Shown: positions 1 through 8,095 of the stretch, in pieces | Position numbering within the stretch: position 1 is the stretch's first letter | How the letters are laid out: every line of letters begins with the position of its first letter | From: DASVWH01 sp036389715 | GTDB lineage: Bacteria; Acidobacteriota; Blastocatellia; Pyrinomonadales; Pyrinomonadaceae | Assembly (NCBI GenBank): GCA_036389715.1 | Contig: DASVWH010000074.1 | Coordinates: forward strand, 1 to 26,006 | Length of the DNA: 26,006 nt | Direction of reading: 5' to 3' | Translations under genes and position numbers: made by a program | The notes under the pieces: generated by a model | Seen by the model: only the letters and a program-made list of their open reading frames with translations | Told to the model about the DNA's origin: nothing | Databases searched by the model: none

Positions 1-2
1 TG

Positions 3-833
3 ATCATGCTCGGCCTCATCAAGAAGATAGCCATCGCGGATTACCTGGCGAGCAATCTGGTGGGACGAGTCTTCGATCAGCCGCAGCTCTATTCTTCGGT
101 CGAGACGCTCGTCGGGATTTACGGCTACGCGCTGCAAATCTACTGCGACTTTTCCGGCTACAGCGACATCGCCATCGGCTCGGCGCTGTTGCTCGGCTTC
201 AAGCTGCCGATTAACTTCAACTCGCCGTATCGCGCCGTCAGCCTCGTCGATTTCTGGAAGCGCTGGCACATCACGCTCTCGAACTGGCTGACCGACTACG
301 TCTACTTTTCCATCGGCGGCCTGCGCAAGCGCCCCTTCAACCTCTACCGCAACGTCATGCTGACGATGCTCATCGGCGGGCTCTGGCACGGCGCGGCCTG
401 GACCTTCGTTATCTGGGGCGGGATGCACGGCTTCGGGCTGGCCGTCAATCGCTGGTGGGAGAATCGCCGCCGCCGCGAGAAGAGAAAGCCGCGGCAGGAG
501 TGGTGGATTAGGGCGCTCTGCGTCTTCGCCACCTTCAACTTCGTCTGCCTGACCTGGGTCTTCTTCCGCGCGGGCAACTTGCAGCAGGCGGTGGACGTGC
601 TCGCGCGTCTCGGCGCGATGCAGTTCGCCATCGGCAATCTGGCGACGCCCGTTCTGATAGTCCTCGTCCTCGGTTATCTCTCGCACTGGTTCCCGAAGGA
701 CGCGCTGGAGAAGGTCCACACGGGCTGGGCATGGCTGCCTTCGCCGGTCCAGGCGGCGCTGATCGTGACGGTGGCCGTCGGCCTCTACAGGCTGGCGGGC
801 GCTGAAGTGCAGTTCATTTACGGCAATTTCTGA
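3..833 (+). CDS. MBOAT family membrane O-acyltransferase (AlgI/DltB-like), 5' partial
   Basis: The reading frame is open to the left edge, so only the C-terminal part (about 276 residues) is present; full members are usually 450-500 residues. Family motifs are clear: the motif around FWKRWHITLSNWL and, about 40 residues on, GGLWHGAAW, whose histidine is the proposed catalytic residue of AlgI/DltB-type enzymes. Several hydrophobic segments follow. Such proteins sit in the inner membrane and pass acyl groups from the cytoplasm to a surface polymer. The next gene, 37 bases downstream on the same strand, is an SGNH hydrolase, the usual partner (AlgJ/AlgX or DltD). An acyl carrier protein gene comes next, which favours a DltB-type mechanism with a carrier-bound donor. 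The polymer and the acyl group cannot be read from sequence. Family assignment is very secure. Confidence 0.95.
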   Translation: MMLGLIKKIAIADYLASNLVGRVFDQPQLYSSVETLVGIYGYALQIYCDFSGYSDIAIGSALLLGFKLPINFNSPYRAVSLVDFWKRWHITLSNWLTDYVYFSIGGLRKRPFNLYRNVMLTMLIGGLWHGAAWTFVIWGGMHGFGLAVNRWWENRRRREKRKPRQEWWIRALCVFATFNFVCLTWVFFRAGNLQQAVDVLARLGAMQFAIGNLATPVLIVLVLGYLSHWFPKDALEKVHTGWAWLPSPVQAALIVTVAVGLYRLAGAEVQFIYGNF

Positions 834-870
834 CCTCTTGAAAGGTCTCCCGAAAGAATCAGGAAAGAGT

Positions 871-2544
871 ATGAACAAGGTCTGTAAAGTTTGCGGGTCG
901 GAGCTGAGAAGCGAAGCCAAGTTCTGCAATAAGTGCGGCGTGCCGCTCTCCATCTTCGCGCGTGTGAGCGCCAAAGTGACCGGCAGCAAGCCAGTCTCGC
1001 TTAACCTCGCCGCCGCGCCCGACGTGGACGACGACGTGCCGACGGTTGACGCGCCCGCCCTGCACGAAAGGGAAGCGCGCCCGCGCTCCATTCTGTTGAG
1101 CAAGCCCGCGCAGACGATTCTCTTCGTCTTCATCTTCGCCGCTCTGCCGCTCTTCATTCCGCGCCTCGGCGAGATGGTCAGCCTCAACGGGCAGTCGTAC
1201 CGCGAGATGCTGCCGGACATGCGCGAGCTGGTCACGTTCAAGGGAAGCGAGACTTCCGGCGCGGATAGCGGGATTCCGGGCGGCGCAACTACGAGCACGG
1301 ACAGCACGACGCTCTCTTCGACGGGGACGGACGCGCCCGTCATCGTCGGCTCCGAGCACCCGGTCGAAGACCCAGCGGGCGCGCTCGATTCCTTCTACGC
1401 CGCGCTCTCACGCACGGACGCACGCCAGCGCGGTGCCGTCACGCGCGTCACGCACTACGGCGATTCGCCCATTACCAACGACGGCATCACGAGCACCGTC
1501 CGGCGTCTCTTGCAGGAGCACTACGGCGATGCCGGGCACGGCTTCATCCTGATGGACAAGCCCTGGGCCTGGTACGGCCACCAGGGCATCACGTTCACTT
1601 CGGGCGGCGAATGGGACGATAATCCGATGATCGGAGGCCGCGAGGCCGACGGGGAGTTCGGTCTGGGCGGCGTCAGCTTCCACGCCAACGGGCCGGGCAA
1701 GTACGCGCGCTTCGCCCCGGCGAGCATGGGCGAAACGGGCAGGAACTTCGGGCGGATGGAGGTCTATTACCTGCGACAGCCCGGCGGCGGCCAGTTCAGC
1801 GTCAGCGTCAACGGCGCGAACTCGCAGACCGTCTCGACCGCCGGCGACTCTGCCGATTCCGGCTTCTTCGAGATTAAGGCCCAGCAGAGCGGCGAGAATA
1901 CTTTCGAGGTCAAGACGCTCGGCGGCAGCGTCCGTCTCTTCGGCGCTGTCATCGAGAACGAAGGGCCGGGCGTGGTCTACGACAGTCTCGGCGTCAACGG
2001 AGCTTACGCAGGGCTGCTCGCCACCGTGATGAACGAAGAGCACTGGGCGCAGCAGTTGCGGCATCGCAACCCGAATCTGGTCATCATCAACTACGGCACG
2101 AACGAGAGCCAGTATGCTTCGCCCGAACAGCTTGAACGCTATGAAAAGGACCTCCGCGAAGTCGTCCGCCGCGTCCGCGTCGCGCTGCCCGGTGTTTCCG
2201 TGATGATCGTTTCGCCGATGGACAGGGGCAAGCGCGTCGGCGGCGGCAAGGTCATCACCTTGCCCTCGATCCCGATGATCGTCGAGATGCAGCGGCGCGT
2301 CGCGCTCGACACGGGCTGCGCCTTCTTCAACACGTTCCAGGCGATGGGCGGCGAGGGCACGATGGCCAAGTGGTCGGCCGGGACGGGCAAGAATCATCTG
2401 GTCGGCGGCGACCTGACGCACCCGACAGCCGAAGGCTCGGAGATCGTCGGCCGCCTCATCTACGAAGCCATCAACGACGGCTATACGAAGTACAGGGCGC
2501 GCACGGGCGAGCGGCCGCTGGTCGCACAAGGGCAAAATAAGTAA
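871..2544 (+). CDS. Zinc-ribbon, membrane-anchored SGNH/GDSL hydrolase-like protein
   Basis: The product has 557 residues. I chose the ATG at 871 because AGGAAAG lies just upstream; an in-frame TTG at 838 would add 11 residues with no ribosome site. Residues 5-22 form a CxxC...CxxC zinc ribbon (C5, C8, C19, C22). A single membrane helix lies at about 80-97, preceded by an acidic linker. A Ser/Thr/Gly-rich linker follows, then the SGNH fold: GDS with Ser199, a YGTNES block, and DLTH with Asp514 and His517 as the likely rest of the triad. The catalytic domain would face the periplasm, where it could move or remove acyl groups on a polysaccharide together with the adjacent MBOAT protein. DltD and AlgJ/AlgX play this role in known systems. 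A cytoplasmic zinc ribbon on such an enzyme is not a standard arrangement. Substrate unknown. Confidence 0.88.
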   Translation: MNKVCKVCGSELRSEAKFCNKCGVPLSIFARVSAKVTGSKPVSLNLAAAPDVDDDVPTVDAPALHEREARPRSILLSKPAQTILFVFIFAALPLFIPRLGEMVSLNGQSYREMLPDMRELVTFKGSETSGADSGIPGGATTSTDSTTLSSTGTDAPVIVGSEHPVEDPAGALDSFYAALSRTDARQRGAVTRVTHYGDSPITNDGITSTVRRLLQEHYGDAGHGFILMDKPWAWYGHQGITFTSGGEWDDNPMIGGREADGEFGLGGVSFHANGPGKYARFAPASMGETGRNFGRMEVYYLRQPGGGQFSVSVNGANSQTVSTAGDSADSGFFEIKAQQSGENTFEVKTLGGSVRLFGAVIENEGPGVVYDSLGVNGAYAGLLATVMNEEHWAQQLRHRNPNLVIINYGTNESQYASPEQLERYEKDLREVVRRVRVALPGVSVMIVSPMDRGKRVGGGKVITLPSIPMIVEMQRRVALDTGCAFFNTFQAMGGEGTMAKWSAGTGKNHLVGGDLTHPTAEGSEIVGRLIYEAINDGYTKYRARTGERPLVAQGQNK

Positions 2545-2551
2545 AGTCCGC

Positions 2552-2654
2552 AGTCTAGAGCCTGTAGTTCGAGCGCCCGCAGCCGGGAAGTCCGAAGCCG
2601 GTTTTGACAGCCCGGCTTTTAGACTTTAGACTCCAGACTTTCGGACTCTAGACT
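2552..2654. repeat. Intergenic inverted-repeat tract with AGTCTAGAG-type units
   Basis: The 135-base gap between the SGNH and carrier-protein genes holds AGTCTAGAG (2552-2560) and its exact reverse complement CTCTAGACT (2646-2654). Between them are several variants of AGACTTT / GACTCCAGACT at 2620-2645. Similar short-word tracts fill other gaps in this window. No promoter stands out. AAGGAG (2662-2667) is the ribosome site of the next gene, spaced 12 bases from its ATG. Confidence 0.6.
2595..2620 (+). terminator. Terminator-like hairpin between SGNH and carrier-protein genes
   Basis: AAGCCGG (2595-2601) pairs with CCGGCTT (2612-2618) around a 10-base loop, and TT follows. The 7-bp stem and short T run make it weak; it may attenuate rather than end transcription between the two gene pairs of the acylation cluster. 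It sits inside a larger inverted-repeat tract. Confidence 0.4.
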
Positions 2655-2679
2655 TCATTTTAAGGAGCAATCAAAACTC

Positions 2680-2922
2680 ATGGCCTTGCCGCAAGGTGTT
2701 ACCGATTATCTCAACGAGAACGCTCAAACCAACGGGGTCGAGCAGCCCCAGGCGGGCGACGATCTCTTCAAGACGGGCGTGCTCGACAGCTTCGCGCTCG
2801 TTGATTTCGTCGCTATCCTCGAAGAGCAGACCGGCATCACGGTCCCCGATGCGGACGTGAACCCCGCCAACTTCCAGACCATCGCAGCCATCGAACGCTA
2901 CGTCGAATCGCGCAGAGGTTAA
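2680..2922 (+). CDS. DltC-like acyl carrier protein
   Basis: An 80-residue protein of normal carrier length. The phosphopantetheine attachment motif is GVLDSF, with Ser37. It is followed by an acidic amphipathic helix (about 38-50) and a C-terminal helix after the segment near NPANFQTIAAI. Most fatty-acid ACPs have DSL; DSF or DSM at this place, followed by a TPxNI/QTIAAI-like loop, resembles D-alanyl carrier proteins (DltC). The serine would carry an acyl group as a thioester for use by the MBOAT protein upstream or the ketosynthase seven bases downstream. The short gap to the next gene indicates translational coupling. Carrier function is secure; the DltC resemblance is my reading of motifs and context. 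Confidence 0.9.
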   Translation: MALPQGVTDYLNENAQTNGVEQPQAGDDLFKTGVLDSFALVDFVAILEEQTGITVPDADVNPANFQTIAAIERYVESRRG

Positions 2923-2929
2923 GCAAGCA

Positions 2930-3934
2930 TTGACAGCCTACATCACGGGCTCGGGCGCGCACGTGCCCGAGCCCGTCATCTCTAACGAAGAGTTGGCGGG
3001 GCGGCTCGGCCTCGAACCGGAACAGATTTTCAAATCCTCCGGCATCCGCCGTCGCCGCTGGGCCGAGCCGGGAACGACGACCAGTTCCCTGGCCGCTGCC
3101 GCGCTCCGCCATGCGCTCGAAGACGCGGCGCTGGCTCCGGCGGACGTGGATTACCTGCTCTTCGGGACGATGACGCCCGACCGCTTCATTCCGGGCAGCT
3201 CGCCCGCCGTCCAGAAGACGCTCGGCCTGCGCGAGATTCCCTGCCTGGACATCCGCGCCACCTGCTGCAACGCGCTCTACGGCTTGCAGGTAGCGAAGGC
3301 GCTCATCTCAAGCGGCGCGGCTCGCCACGTCGCCATCTGCCTGGCCGAAATCCAGTCGGCGTACCTGGACCTCTCGCCCGCTTCGGGGACGGTCTCCATG
3401 CTCTTTGGCGACGGCGCGTCGGCGCTCGTCGTCTCCGGCGAGAAGACCGCGGGCGCGCTCGAAATACTGGACATCCATCTGGCCACCGACGGCACTTACA
3501 TTGATGACCTGGGCCTGCGCTCGCCCGGCACTGAGTTCGGCACGACGCGCTCGCACTCGCCCGCAGAGCACGCGGCCGATTACCAGGCGCGGATGGTCGG
3601 GCAGTCCGTGATTCTGCAAGCCTCGCGCAAGATCGTCGCGGCGTGCCGCGAGGTGCTAGAGCGCAACCGGCTGGACGCGGCGGCCGTGCGCTGGATGGTC
3701 CCGCACCAGGCCAACGCGAATCTGCTGGCGCAGGTGGCGCGCGGCCTGCGGTTCCCGACAGACACGGGCGGCGTCGTCTCCGTGCTCGAAGATTACGGCA
3801 ATACCTCTTCGGCTTCGATGGGGATGGCGCTCGACGCCTTGCGCCGCTCCGCGAGGATTCAGGCCGAAGAGTACGTGCTGCTTCCGGCCTTCGGCGCGGG
3901 ATTTACCTGGGGCGCGGGGCTGTGCCGCGCTTGA
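2930..3934 (+). CDS. 3-oxoacyl-ACP synthase III-like ketosynthase (FabH/KAS III family)
   Basis: A 334-residue thiolase-fold enzyme of normal length. The Cys-His-Asn triad is visible: Cys112 in the DIRATC segment, His259 in VPHQAN and Asn291 in DYGNTSS. The likely start is TTG at 2930, seven bases after the carrier gene stop, with AGAGG at 2914-2918. Classical KAS III condenses acetyl-CoA with malonyl-ACP. Relatives beside a dedicated carrier protein often instead transfer or condense a special acyl group. Here the product is probably loaded on the neighbouring carrier for export by the MBOAT system, but it could equally feed a small lipid pathway. The active site departs from the FabH AACAGF motif (ATCCNA), which argues against the housekeeping FabH. 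Confidence 0.92.
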   Translation: MTAYITGSGAHVPEPVISNEELAGRLGLEPEQIFKSSGIRRRRWAEPGTTTSSLAAAALRHALEDAALAPADVDYLLFGTMTPDRFIPGSSPAVQKTLGLREIPCLDIRATCCNALYGLQVAKALISSGAARHVAICLAEIQSAYLDLSPASGTVSMLFGDGASALVVSGEKTAGALEILDIHLATDGTYIDDLGLRSPGTEFGTTRSHSPAEHAADYQARMVGQSVILQASRKIVAACREVLERNRLDAAAVRWMVPHQANANLLAQVARGLRFPTDTGGVVSVLEDYGNTSSASMGMALDALRRSARIQAEEYVLLPAFGAGFTWGAGLCRA

Positions 3935-3966
3935 GACCATAAACGCTGAGATTAAGGGAGTTAAAG

Positions 3967-4077
3967 GTGAGCGAAGGCGGCAAGTGTCCGATGGGTAAGC
4001 ACCCCTGGCTGGCGACGATGCTGGTCGTCGCGTTTCTGCTCTGCTTTATCGCCAAGTCGCTCGGCTGGCTCTATTGA
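3967..4077 (+). CDS. 36-residue single-helix membrane microprotein
   Basis: A short open frame starting with GTG at 3967, with a strong ribosome site AAGGGAG (3954-3960) six bases upstream, ending in TGA at 4075-4077. The product has a polar N-terminus containing CPMGKHPW, one hydrophobic helix (about residues 15-29), then KSLGWLY at the C-terminus. It lies 32 bases after the ketosynthase on the same strand and is followed at once by a convergent gene, so it is the last gene of the acylation cluster. The strong ribosome site and clean helix support real coding. DltX, a similar-sized one-helix protein, belongs to dlt operons and assists D-alanylation, so a comparable helper role is possible. 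I see no shared sequence motif with DltX. Confidence 0.65.
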   Translation: MSEGGKCPMGKHPWLATMLVVAFLLCFIAKSLGWLY

Positions 4078-4095
4078 GCGGGGACGGGCGCTGGC

Positions 4096-5067
4096 CTATT
4101 CGGGCTGTGCGCCCTGCTCTGCGGCCTGGCGGCGCAGTTGGTCTATGACGGAACGGACGGCCGACGCCAGGTTCCCCTCGGGCGCAAGCTCTAAATATTT
4201 CTCGTAAGCCTCGACAGCCTCTCTGTACTTCTCCATCTTCTCATAAGCCGCGCCGAGCAGTTGATAGAGCAGCGGTTCCGCGTCGGAAAGCTGCGCGATG
4301 GCGATCTTAAACTCGGCCGCCGCTTCCTCGTTCATCCCCTTCTCTTCAAAAAGCAGCGCAAGGCCCGTGTGCGCTTCGGGTTGAAAGCCGCGCCCCTCGC
4401 GGATGGCGCGGCGGAAAGATGCGATGGCGTCGTCCCAGAAGGCCGCGACGCGGTAGATGCGCCCCTCGACCGCAGACGCTTCCGGGTAGACGGGACGCGC
4501 GGCGCGGGCTTCGGCTATCTCCGCGAGCGCACCCCTGTAGTCGTTCAAATCCATCAGCACGCGGGCCAGGCCGACATGCGCGGCAGGGAAGTCAGGCCGC
4601 AGCTCCAGGGCGCGGCGGTAGAGTTCCACGACGCTGCGGCGCGACTCGTCATCGCGGGCCTTCTCGCGCGCGGCTTCGGCCTGCTGAAAGCTCAGCTCGG
4701 CTTCGTCGTTGGTGCGCGCGAGCCTGACCTCGACGCTGCCGCGCATCGTCGGAGAGAGCGCCAGCGTCCGCTCCTTAAAGCCGCTCGCGCGAACGCGCAG
4801 GCTATGACGCCCGGCCGTGACCCTTTCAATCGTCAGCCTGCCGTCGGCGGCCGTCACGCCGCGCCGCACCTCGTCCAGCCAGATGATGGCCTCCGGCTCC
4901 GTGCGGACGGTGATGGATTTTTGGACCGGTCGGGACGCTGGCGCGGGCTTCCCCGGCCTTCTCTTCTGCGCGACGGCGGCTGGCGGACCCGCCGAGAGCG
5001 CGACGAGGCACGCCGCCAGGACGAGAGACGAAAGGCGAAGATTAAAAGAGACGGAAAAATCTTTCAT
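4096..5067 (-). CDS. Secreted PEGA and TPR repeat protein
   Basis: A 323-residue protein with an N-terminal signal peptide (hydrophobic core at about 13-32, cleavage near AVAQ). A PEGA-type beta domain covers about 50-115 (ITVRTEPEAIIWLDE...GRHSLRVRASGF). From about 125 to 315 there are consecutive tetratricopeptide helical pairs. PEGA domains are found on bacterial surface proteins, and TPRs mediate protein contacts, so this is probably a periplasmic or surface scaffold. It is the last gene of a four-gene minus-strand run with a lytic transglycosylase, which suggests cell-wall or envelope work. No obvious ribosome site precedes the ATG. Specific partner unknown. Confidence 0.85.
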   Translation of the reverse strand: MKDFSVSFNLRLSSLVLAACLVALSAGPPAAVAQKRRPGKPAPASRPVQKSITVRTEPEAIIWLDEVRRGVTAADGRLTIERVTAGRHSLRVRASGFKERTLALSPTMRGSVEVRLARTNDEAELSFQQAEAAREKARDDESRRSVVELYRRALELRPDFPAAHVGLARVLMDLNDYRGALAEIAEARAARPVYPEASAVEGRIYRVAAFWDDAIASFRRAIREGRGFQPEAHTGLALLFEEKGMNEEAAAEFKIAIAQLSDAEPLLYQLLGAAYEKMEKYREAVEAYEKYLELAPEGNLASAVRSVIDQLRRQAAEQGAQPE

Positions 5068-5120
5068 TGCTTAAGCGGACCAAAAAGCGTCCGGGCCTTC
5101 GCTGCCGCGACTCGGACCGG

Positions 5121-5366
5121 CTACTCCAGGAGCGCGAAGAAGAGAGTGCCGATCAGCGCACCCGCTGCGGCGCTGAACACGTGAGCCATGAAGGGCACTC
5201 GCCTGCCTGCCATGTAATTGACTACCGGATAGCCCGTCACCCACATCGCAAAGAAACCGAACCCGAGCGCGACCGGCTCTGGAACGCGCCCGCGCAGCAA
5301 GCGCGCGACGATCACAAAGGCTATGATTCCACCAATCCAGAAGAGGAACGCTTTCATTCTCTTCAT
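5121..5366 (-). CDS. Small integral membrane protein of unknown function
   Basis: An 81-residue hydrophobic protein with three likely membrane segments (about 5-22, 30-48 and 58-78) joined by short basic loops. Of three closely spaced in-frame ATGs (5372, 5366, 5357), the one at 5366 is the likely start: the strong AAGGAGG site at 5375-5381 is eight bases away, while only two bases separate it from the ATG at 5372. It lies 37 bases downstream of the lytic transglycosylase gene and 53 bases upstream of the PEGA/TPR gene, all on the minus strand. I do not recognise the family. Confidence 0.75.
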   Translation of the reverse strand: MKRMKAFLFWIGGIIAFVIVARLLRGRVPEPVALGFGFFAMWVTGYPVVNYMAGRRVPFMAHVFSAAAGALIGTLFFALLE

Positions 5367-5403
5367 CGTCATTGCCTCCTTGAATACTCCTTGTGATGAT
5401 TAT

Positions 5404-7797
5404 TTATTCTCCTCTTTCACTGCCTGTAAAGCGGCGCTGAATGACGGTCGGATCGCCTTCGGTTGACTGCGCCGCGGGAACACTCGCCCGTGCCCCGTCC
5501 GTTGACGGGTGAACGGGCCGCGAGCCGACCACGGGAAGAAACCTTCCCTTGTCGTCGTAGAGCCGCTGGTACTGGAGCATGTTGCGGACGACGCCCTGCA
5601 CGTAGCCGCGCGTCTCCTTGAAGGGAATCGCCTCGGCGAACTCGTCCATTTCGAGCGGGAGCGTCGCGCGCCATTGCGGGACGCGGCCCGGCCCCGCGTT
5701 GTAAGCGACGGCGACGTATTCGATGCGCCCGAACTTGTCGAACTGGTCCCGCATGTAGCCCGTGCCGAGCTGGATGTTGAGACGCGGTTCGTAGAGCGAC
5801 TGTTCCGTCACTTCACGGTTGATGCCGTACTTGCGAGCGACGCTCGAACCCGTCGGGACGAGCAGCTGCATCAGCCCGTAGGCTTTGGCCCCGGAGCGTG
5901 CGCGCGGGTTGAAGACCGATTCCTGGCGGATGAGCCCCGCGACCTGGTGCGGGTCGAGCCGCCGAGCGCGCGCTTCCTCGACGATGATGTCCCAGAAGGC
6001 GAGCGGATAGAAGACATCCCACTCTTCGCGCGTCAGCTCCTCGGGCTTCATCTGCGAGTAATCGGGATAACTTTTCTTGAGAATGTTGAAGGCGCGCACG
6101 TTGTCGTCGCGCGTCCGGTAGATACGCGCCAGCGCCAGGTTGATGCGCGGGCTGGTCGGCATGGCCTGCGTAGCCGCGCCCAGCTCTTCGAGCGCCCAAT
6201 CGTCCGCGCCGATGTTCGTCAGCTGGTCCGCTTTCGTCAGCCGCTCGTTCTCACTCGGTCCGGCCGTCTCTTCGGCGACGGTGACTGTTTGCAGGTTGGC
6301 GACGGCGCGGCCGATCATCGAGTTGCCGTCGAACTTAGCCAGCGGCGCAGTGCCGTTGCGAATCAAGGTTTCGAGTCGCTGCTGCGAGAGATAGCCGTAC
6401 CAGTTGGCGCTGTAGCGGCCCTGCATCGCCTGGTAGAGGGCGCGCGCCTGGGCCAGCAGTCCGGCGCGCTCCGAATCGCGCGCGGCCCAGTAGCCTGCGC
6501 GGCCGCGATTGTCCGTGTTCTTGTCGGCGTAGAGCGCCAGGTGCTCCGTCAGGAGGCGCGCCGATTCCTGGTAGTTCTTCGCCTCGTGCGCCTGCCAGGC
6601 AAGCTCGAACTGCGCCTGCGCCACCTCGACCGCGCCCGGATAGGCGCTGATCGCCGTGCGGAAGAAGGCTGAAGCGTCCGCCATGTTCTTGGCGTCTTCG
6701 GCGAGCTGTCCGGCCTGCGAGAGCGCACGCGGGGCAAACGGGCTCTGCGGAAAGGCTCGGCGCAGCTCCTCTATCGTGCTGCGCGTCATGTCCCACTGCC
6801 TGGCCCTGGCGTAAGCCAGCGCCAGATTGTAGAGGGCTTCGGCGCGCAGCTCGCCCGCGGAGGTCGGGATGGCATTGAGCGACGCGGCGGCGTCGGCCGT
6901 GCGCTTGGAGTTGGAGGCGGCGATGCCGCGCCGCAGTTGCGCCTGGGGCGCGGCCGCGTTGGGAAAGCGCGTGAAGGCTTCCGTGTAAGCATTGACGGCG
7001 TCGCTGTAGCGCCTCGCGTCGTAGAGACGGTCGGCGCGCGCCAGCGCTTCTTCGGCGGAAGCGGGCGCAAGGGCCGAATTGAGCTTCGAGATGAGGGCTT
7101 CGGCTTCGACGCTCTCGGCGGCCGCCGGGGCGTAAAAATAGATGCGGCGATAGGCGGCCAGAGCGCGCGTCGAATCGCCCGCCTGCTCCGAGCCCTTGCC
7201 CATCAGCAGGAGCGCGCCCGCGTCATCCTTTGCCGCCAGCTCCTTCAAGAGGACCGGGACGGCCGCGCCCTGGTTCTCATCTATCAGCATCTGCGCGTCG
7301 CGTAGCATGGCTTCGCGCGCGCGCATCGAAGAAGGAAAACCGCGCGCCAGTTTCTCATAATCGGCGCGCGCCTCGACGCGGCGGCCCAGTTGCTCAAGCG
7401 CGCCCGCGCGCATCAACAACGCATAGTCTCCGAGCGCCGTCCGCTCGCTGATGACGCCCGCGTCGAGCAGCGAGACCGCGCCCGCGAAATCGCCCATCTT
7501 GGTCTTGATGCGCGCGCGCAGGAGCCTCGCGAGCCCGGCCGTTTTCGTGTTCGGGTTGGCCGATTCGATTCGGGCGACGGCATCTTCGGACGGAAGGGTG
7601 CCGCCGCGCGTCATCGCGCGCAACTGCTCCAGCGAGCGCACCTCGCCGCTGGCCTGCTGCGGCCGCGTGCTGCAACTCGCGCTCATGAAGGGCGCGACCG
7701 ATGCCCCGATAACGATGAAAAGGCCGATGATGATTAGTGTCAGGCGATGTTTGCGAAAATCGAATCTCAAGAGGCTTTGTTTCTCCTTCGGACGCAT
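5404..7797 (-). CDS. Slt70-like lytic transglycosylase with TPR region
   Basis: A 797-residue protein that cleaves the MurNAc-GlcNAc bond of peptidoglycan in the periplasm. The N-terminus has one membrane helix (about 20-36) after basic residues. It is followed by a long alpha-helical region with TPR-like pairs (about 60-560). The C-terminal SLT domain has the catalytic Glu626 in RQESVFNP, then GLMQL and AYNAGPGRV, the family signature. I chose ATG 7797, two bases after the stop of the preceding gene; the frame continues upstream to 7929 but would overlap that gene entirely. No clear ribosome site precedes 7797, so coupling to the upstream gene is likely. The layout matches soluble lytic transglycosylase Slt, though longer. 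Confidence 0.93.
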   Translation of the reverse strand: MRPKEKQSLLRFDFRKHRLTLIIIGLFIVIGASVAPFMSASCSTRPQQASGEVRSLEQLRAMTRGGTLPSEDAVARIESANPNTKTAGLARLLRARIKTKMGDFAGAVSLLDAGVISERTALGDYALLMRAGALEQLGRRVEARADYEKLARGFPSSMRAREAMLRDAQMLIDENQGAAVPVLLKELAAKDDAGALLLMGKGSEQAGDSTRALAAYRRIYFYAPAAAESVEAEALISKLNSALAPASAEEALARADRLYDARRYSDAVNAYTEAFTRFPNAAAPQAQLRRGIAASNSKRTADAAASLNAIPTSAGELRAEALYNLALAYARARQWDMTRSTIEELRRAFPQSPFAPRALSQAGQLAEDAKNMADASAFFRTAISAYPGAVEVAQAQFELAWQAHEAKNYQESARLLTEHLALYADKNTDNRGRAGYWAARDSERAGLLAQARALYQAMQGRYSANWYGYLSQQRLETLIRNGTAPLAKFDGNSMIGRAVANLQTVTVAEETAGPSENERLTKADQLTNIGADDWALEELGAATQAMPTSPRINLALARIYRTRDDNVRAFNILKKSYPDYSQMKPEELTREEWDVFYPLAFWDIIVEEARARRLDPHQVAGLIRQESVFNPRARSGAKAYGLMQLLVPTGSSVARKYGINREVTEQSLYEPRLNIQLGTGYMRDQFDKFGRIEYVAVAYNAGPGRVPQWRATLPLEMDEFAEAIPFKETRGYVQGVVRNMLQYQRLYDDKGRFLPVVGSRPVHPSTDGARASVPAAQSTEGDPTVIQRRFTGSERGE

Positions 7798-7799
7798 CG

Positions 7800-7985
7800 T
7801 TATTTTGAAAAGAGGATGTAAATGGCAATCATGCCGCCCACGAGCAGGAGCCAGAAGGCCACCAGGCCCCAGCTGGAAGCTCCTCCGACCCGGCGGCCGG
7901 GCGGTTCGCTCCGCCCGCATTTTGGACACTTCGCCGCGTCAGGGGAAGAGGGATTCCCACAATCAGGGCACAGGGCTACTCTCAT
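7800..7985 (-). CDS. Small zinc-ribbon membrane protein
   Basis: A 61-residue protein with a CxxC...CxxC zinc ribbon at about 6-23 (CPDCG and CPKCG) and one membrane helix at about 40-58, ending in a short basic tail. It begins with ATG at 7985 with GAAGGG a few bases upstream, and its stop lies two bases before the transglycosylase start, so the two are co-translated. Zinc ribbons of this type on small membrane proteins are common in Acidobacteriota, but their function is not established. The ribbon would be cytoplasmic if the helix is the only anchor. Confidence 0.75.
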   Translation of the reverse strand: MRVALCPDCGNPSSPDAAKCPKCGRSEPPGRRVGGASSWGLVAFWLLLVGGMIAIYILFSK

Positions 7986-8095
7986 CAGACCCTTCTTTCC
8001 GCTTCCGGCCGGAGTATTCGCCGGAGGCTAATGCTCCTTCGGAGCTTGGATGCGGCGGGGCAGGAATGCCGTTTGCCCGCCGTCTCGCGCTAAAA

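Noticed and set aside
1408..2535. A 375-codon open frame on the minus strand
   Set aside because: It lies fully antisense to the SGNH hydrolase gene, whose motifs are intact; long antisense frames are expected in GC-rich coding sequence.
5509..6672. A 387-codon open frame on the plus strand
   Set aside because: Antisense to the lytic transglycosylase gene with clear catalytic motifs; composition is Arg/Val-rich shadow sequence.
7798..7929. Longer N-terminus for the lytic transglycosylase
   Set aside because: It would overlap the zinc-ribbon gene nearly completely, and the extra residues are Arg/Gly/Pro-rich with no membrane signal.
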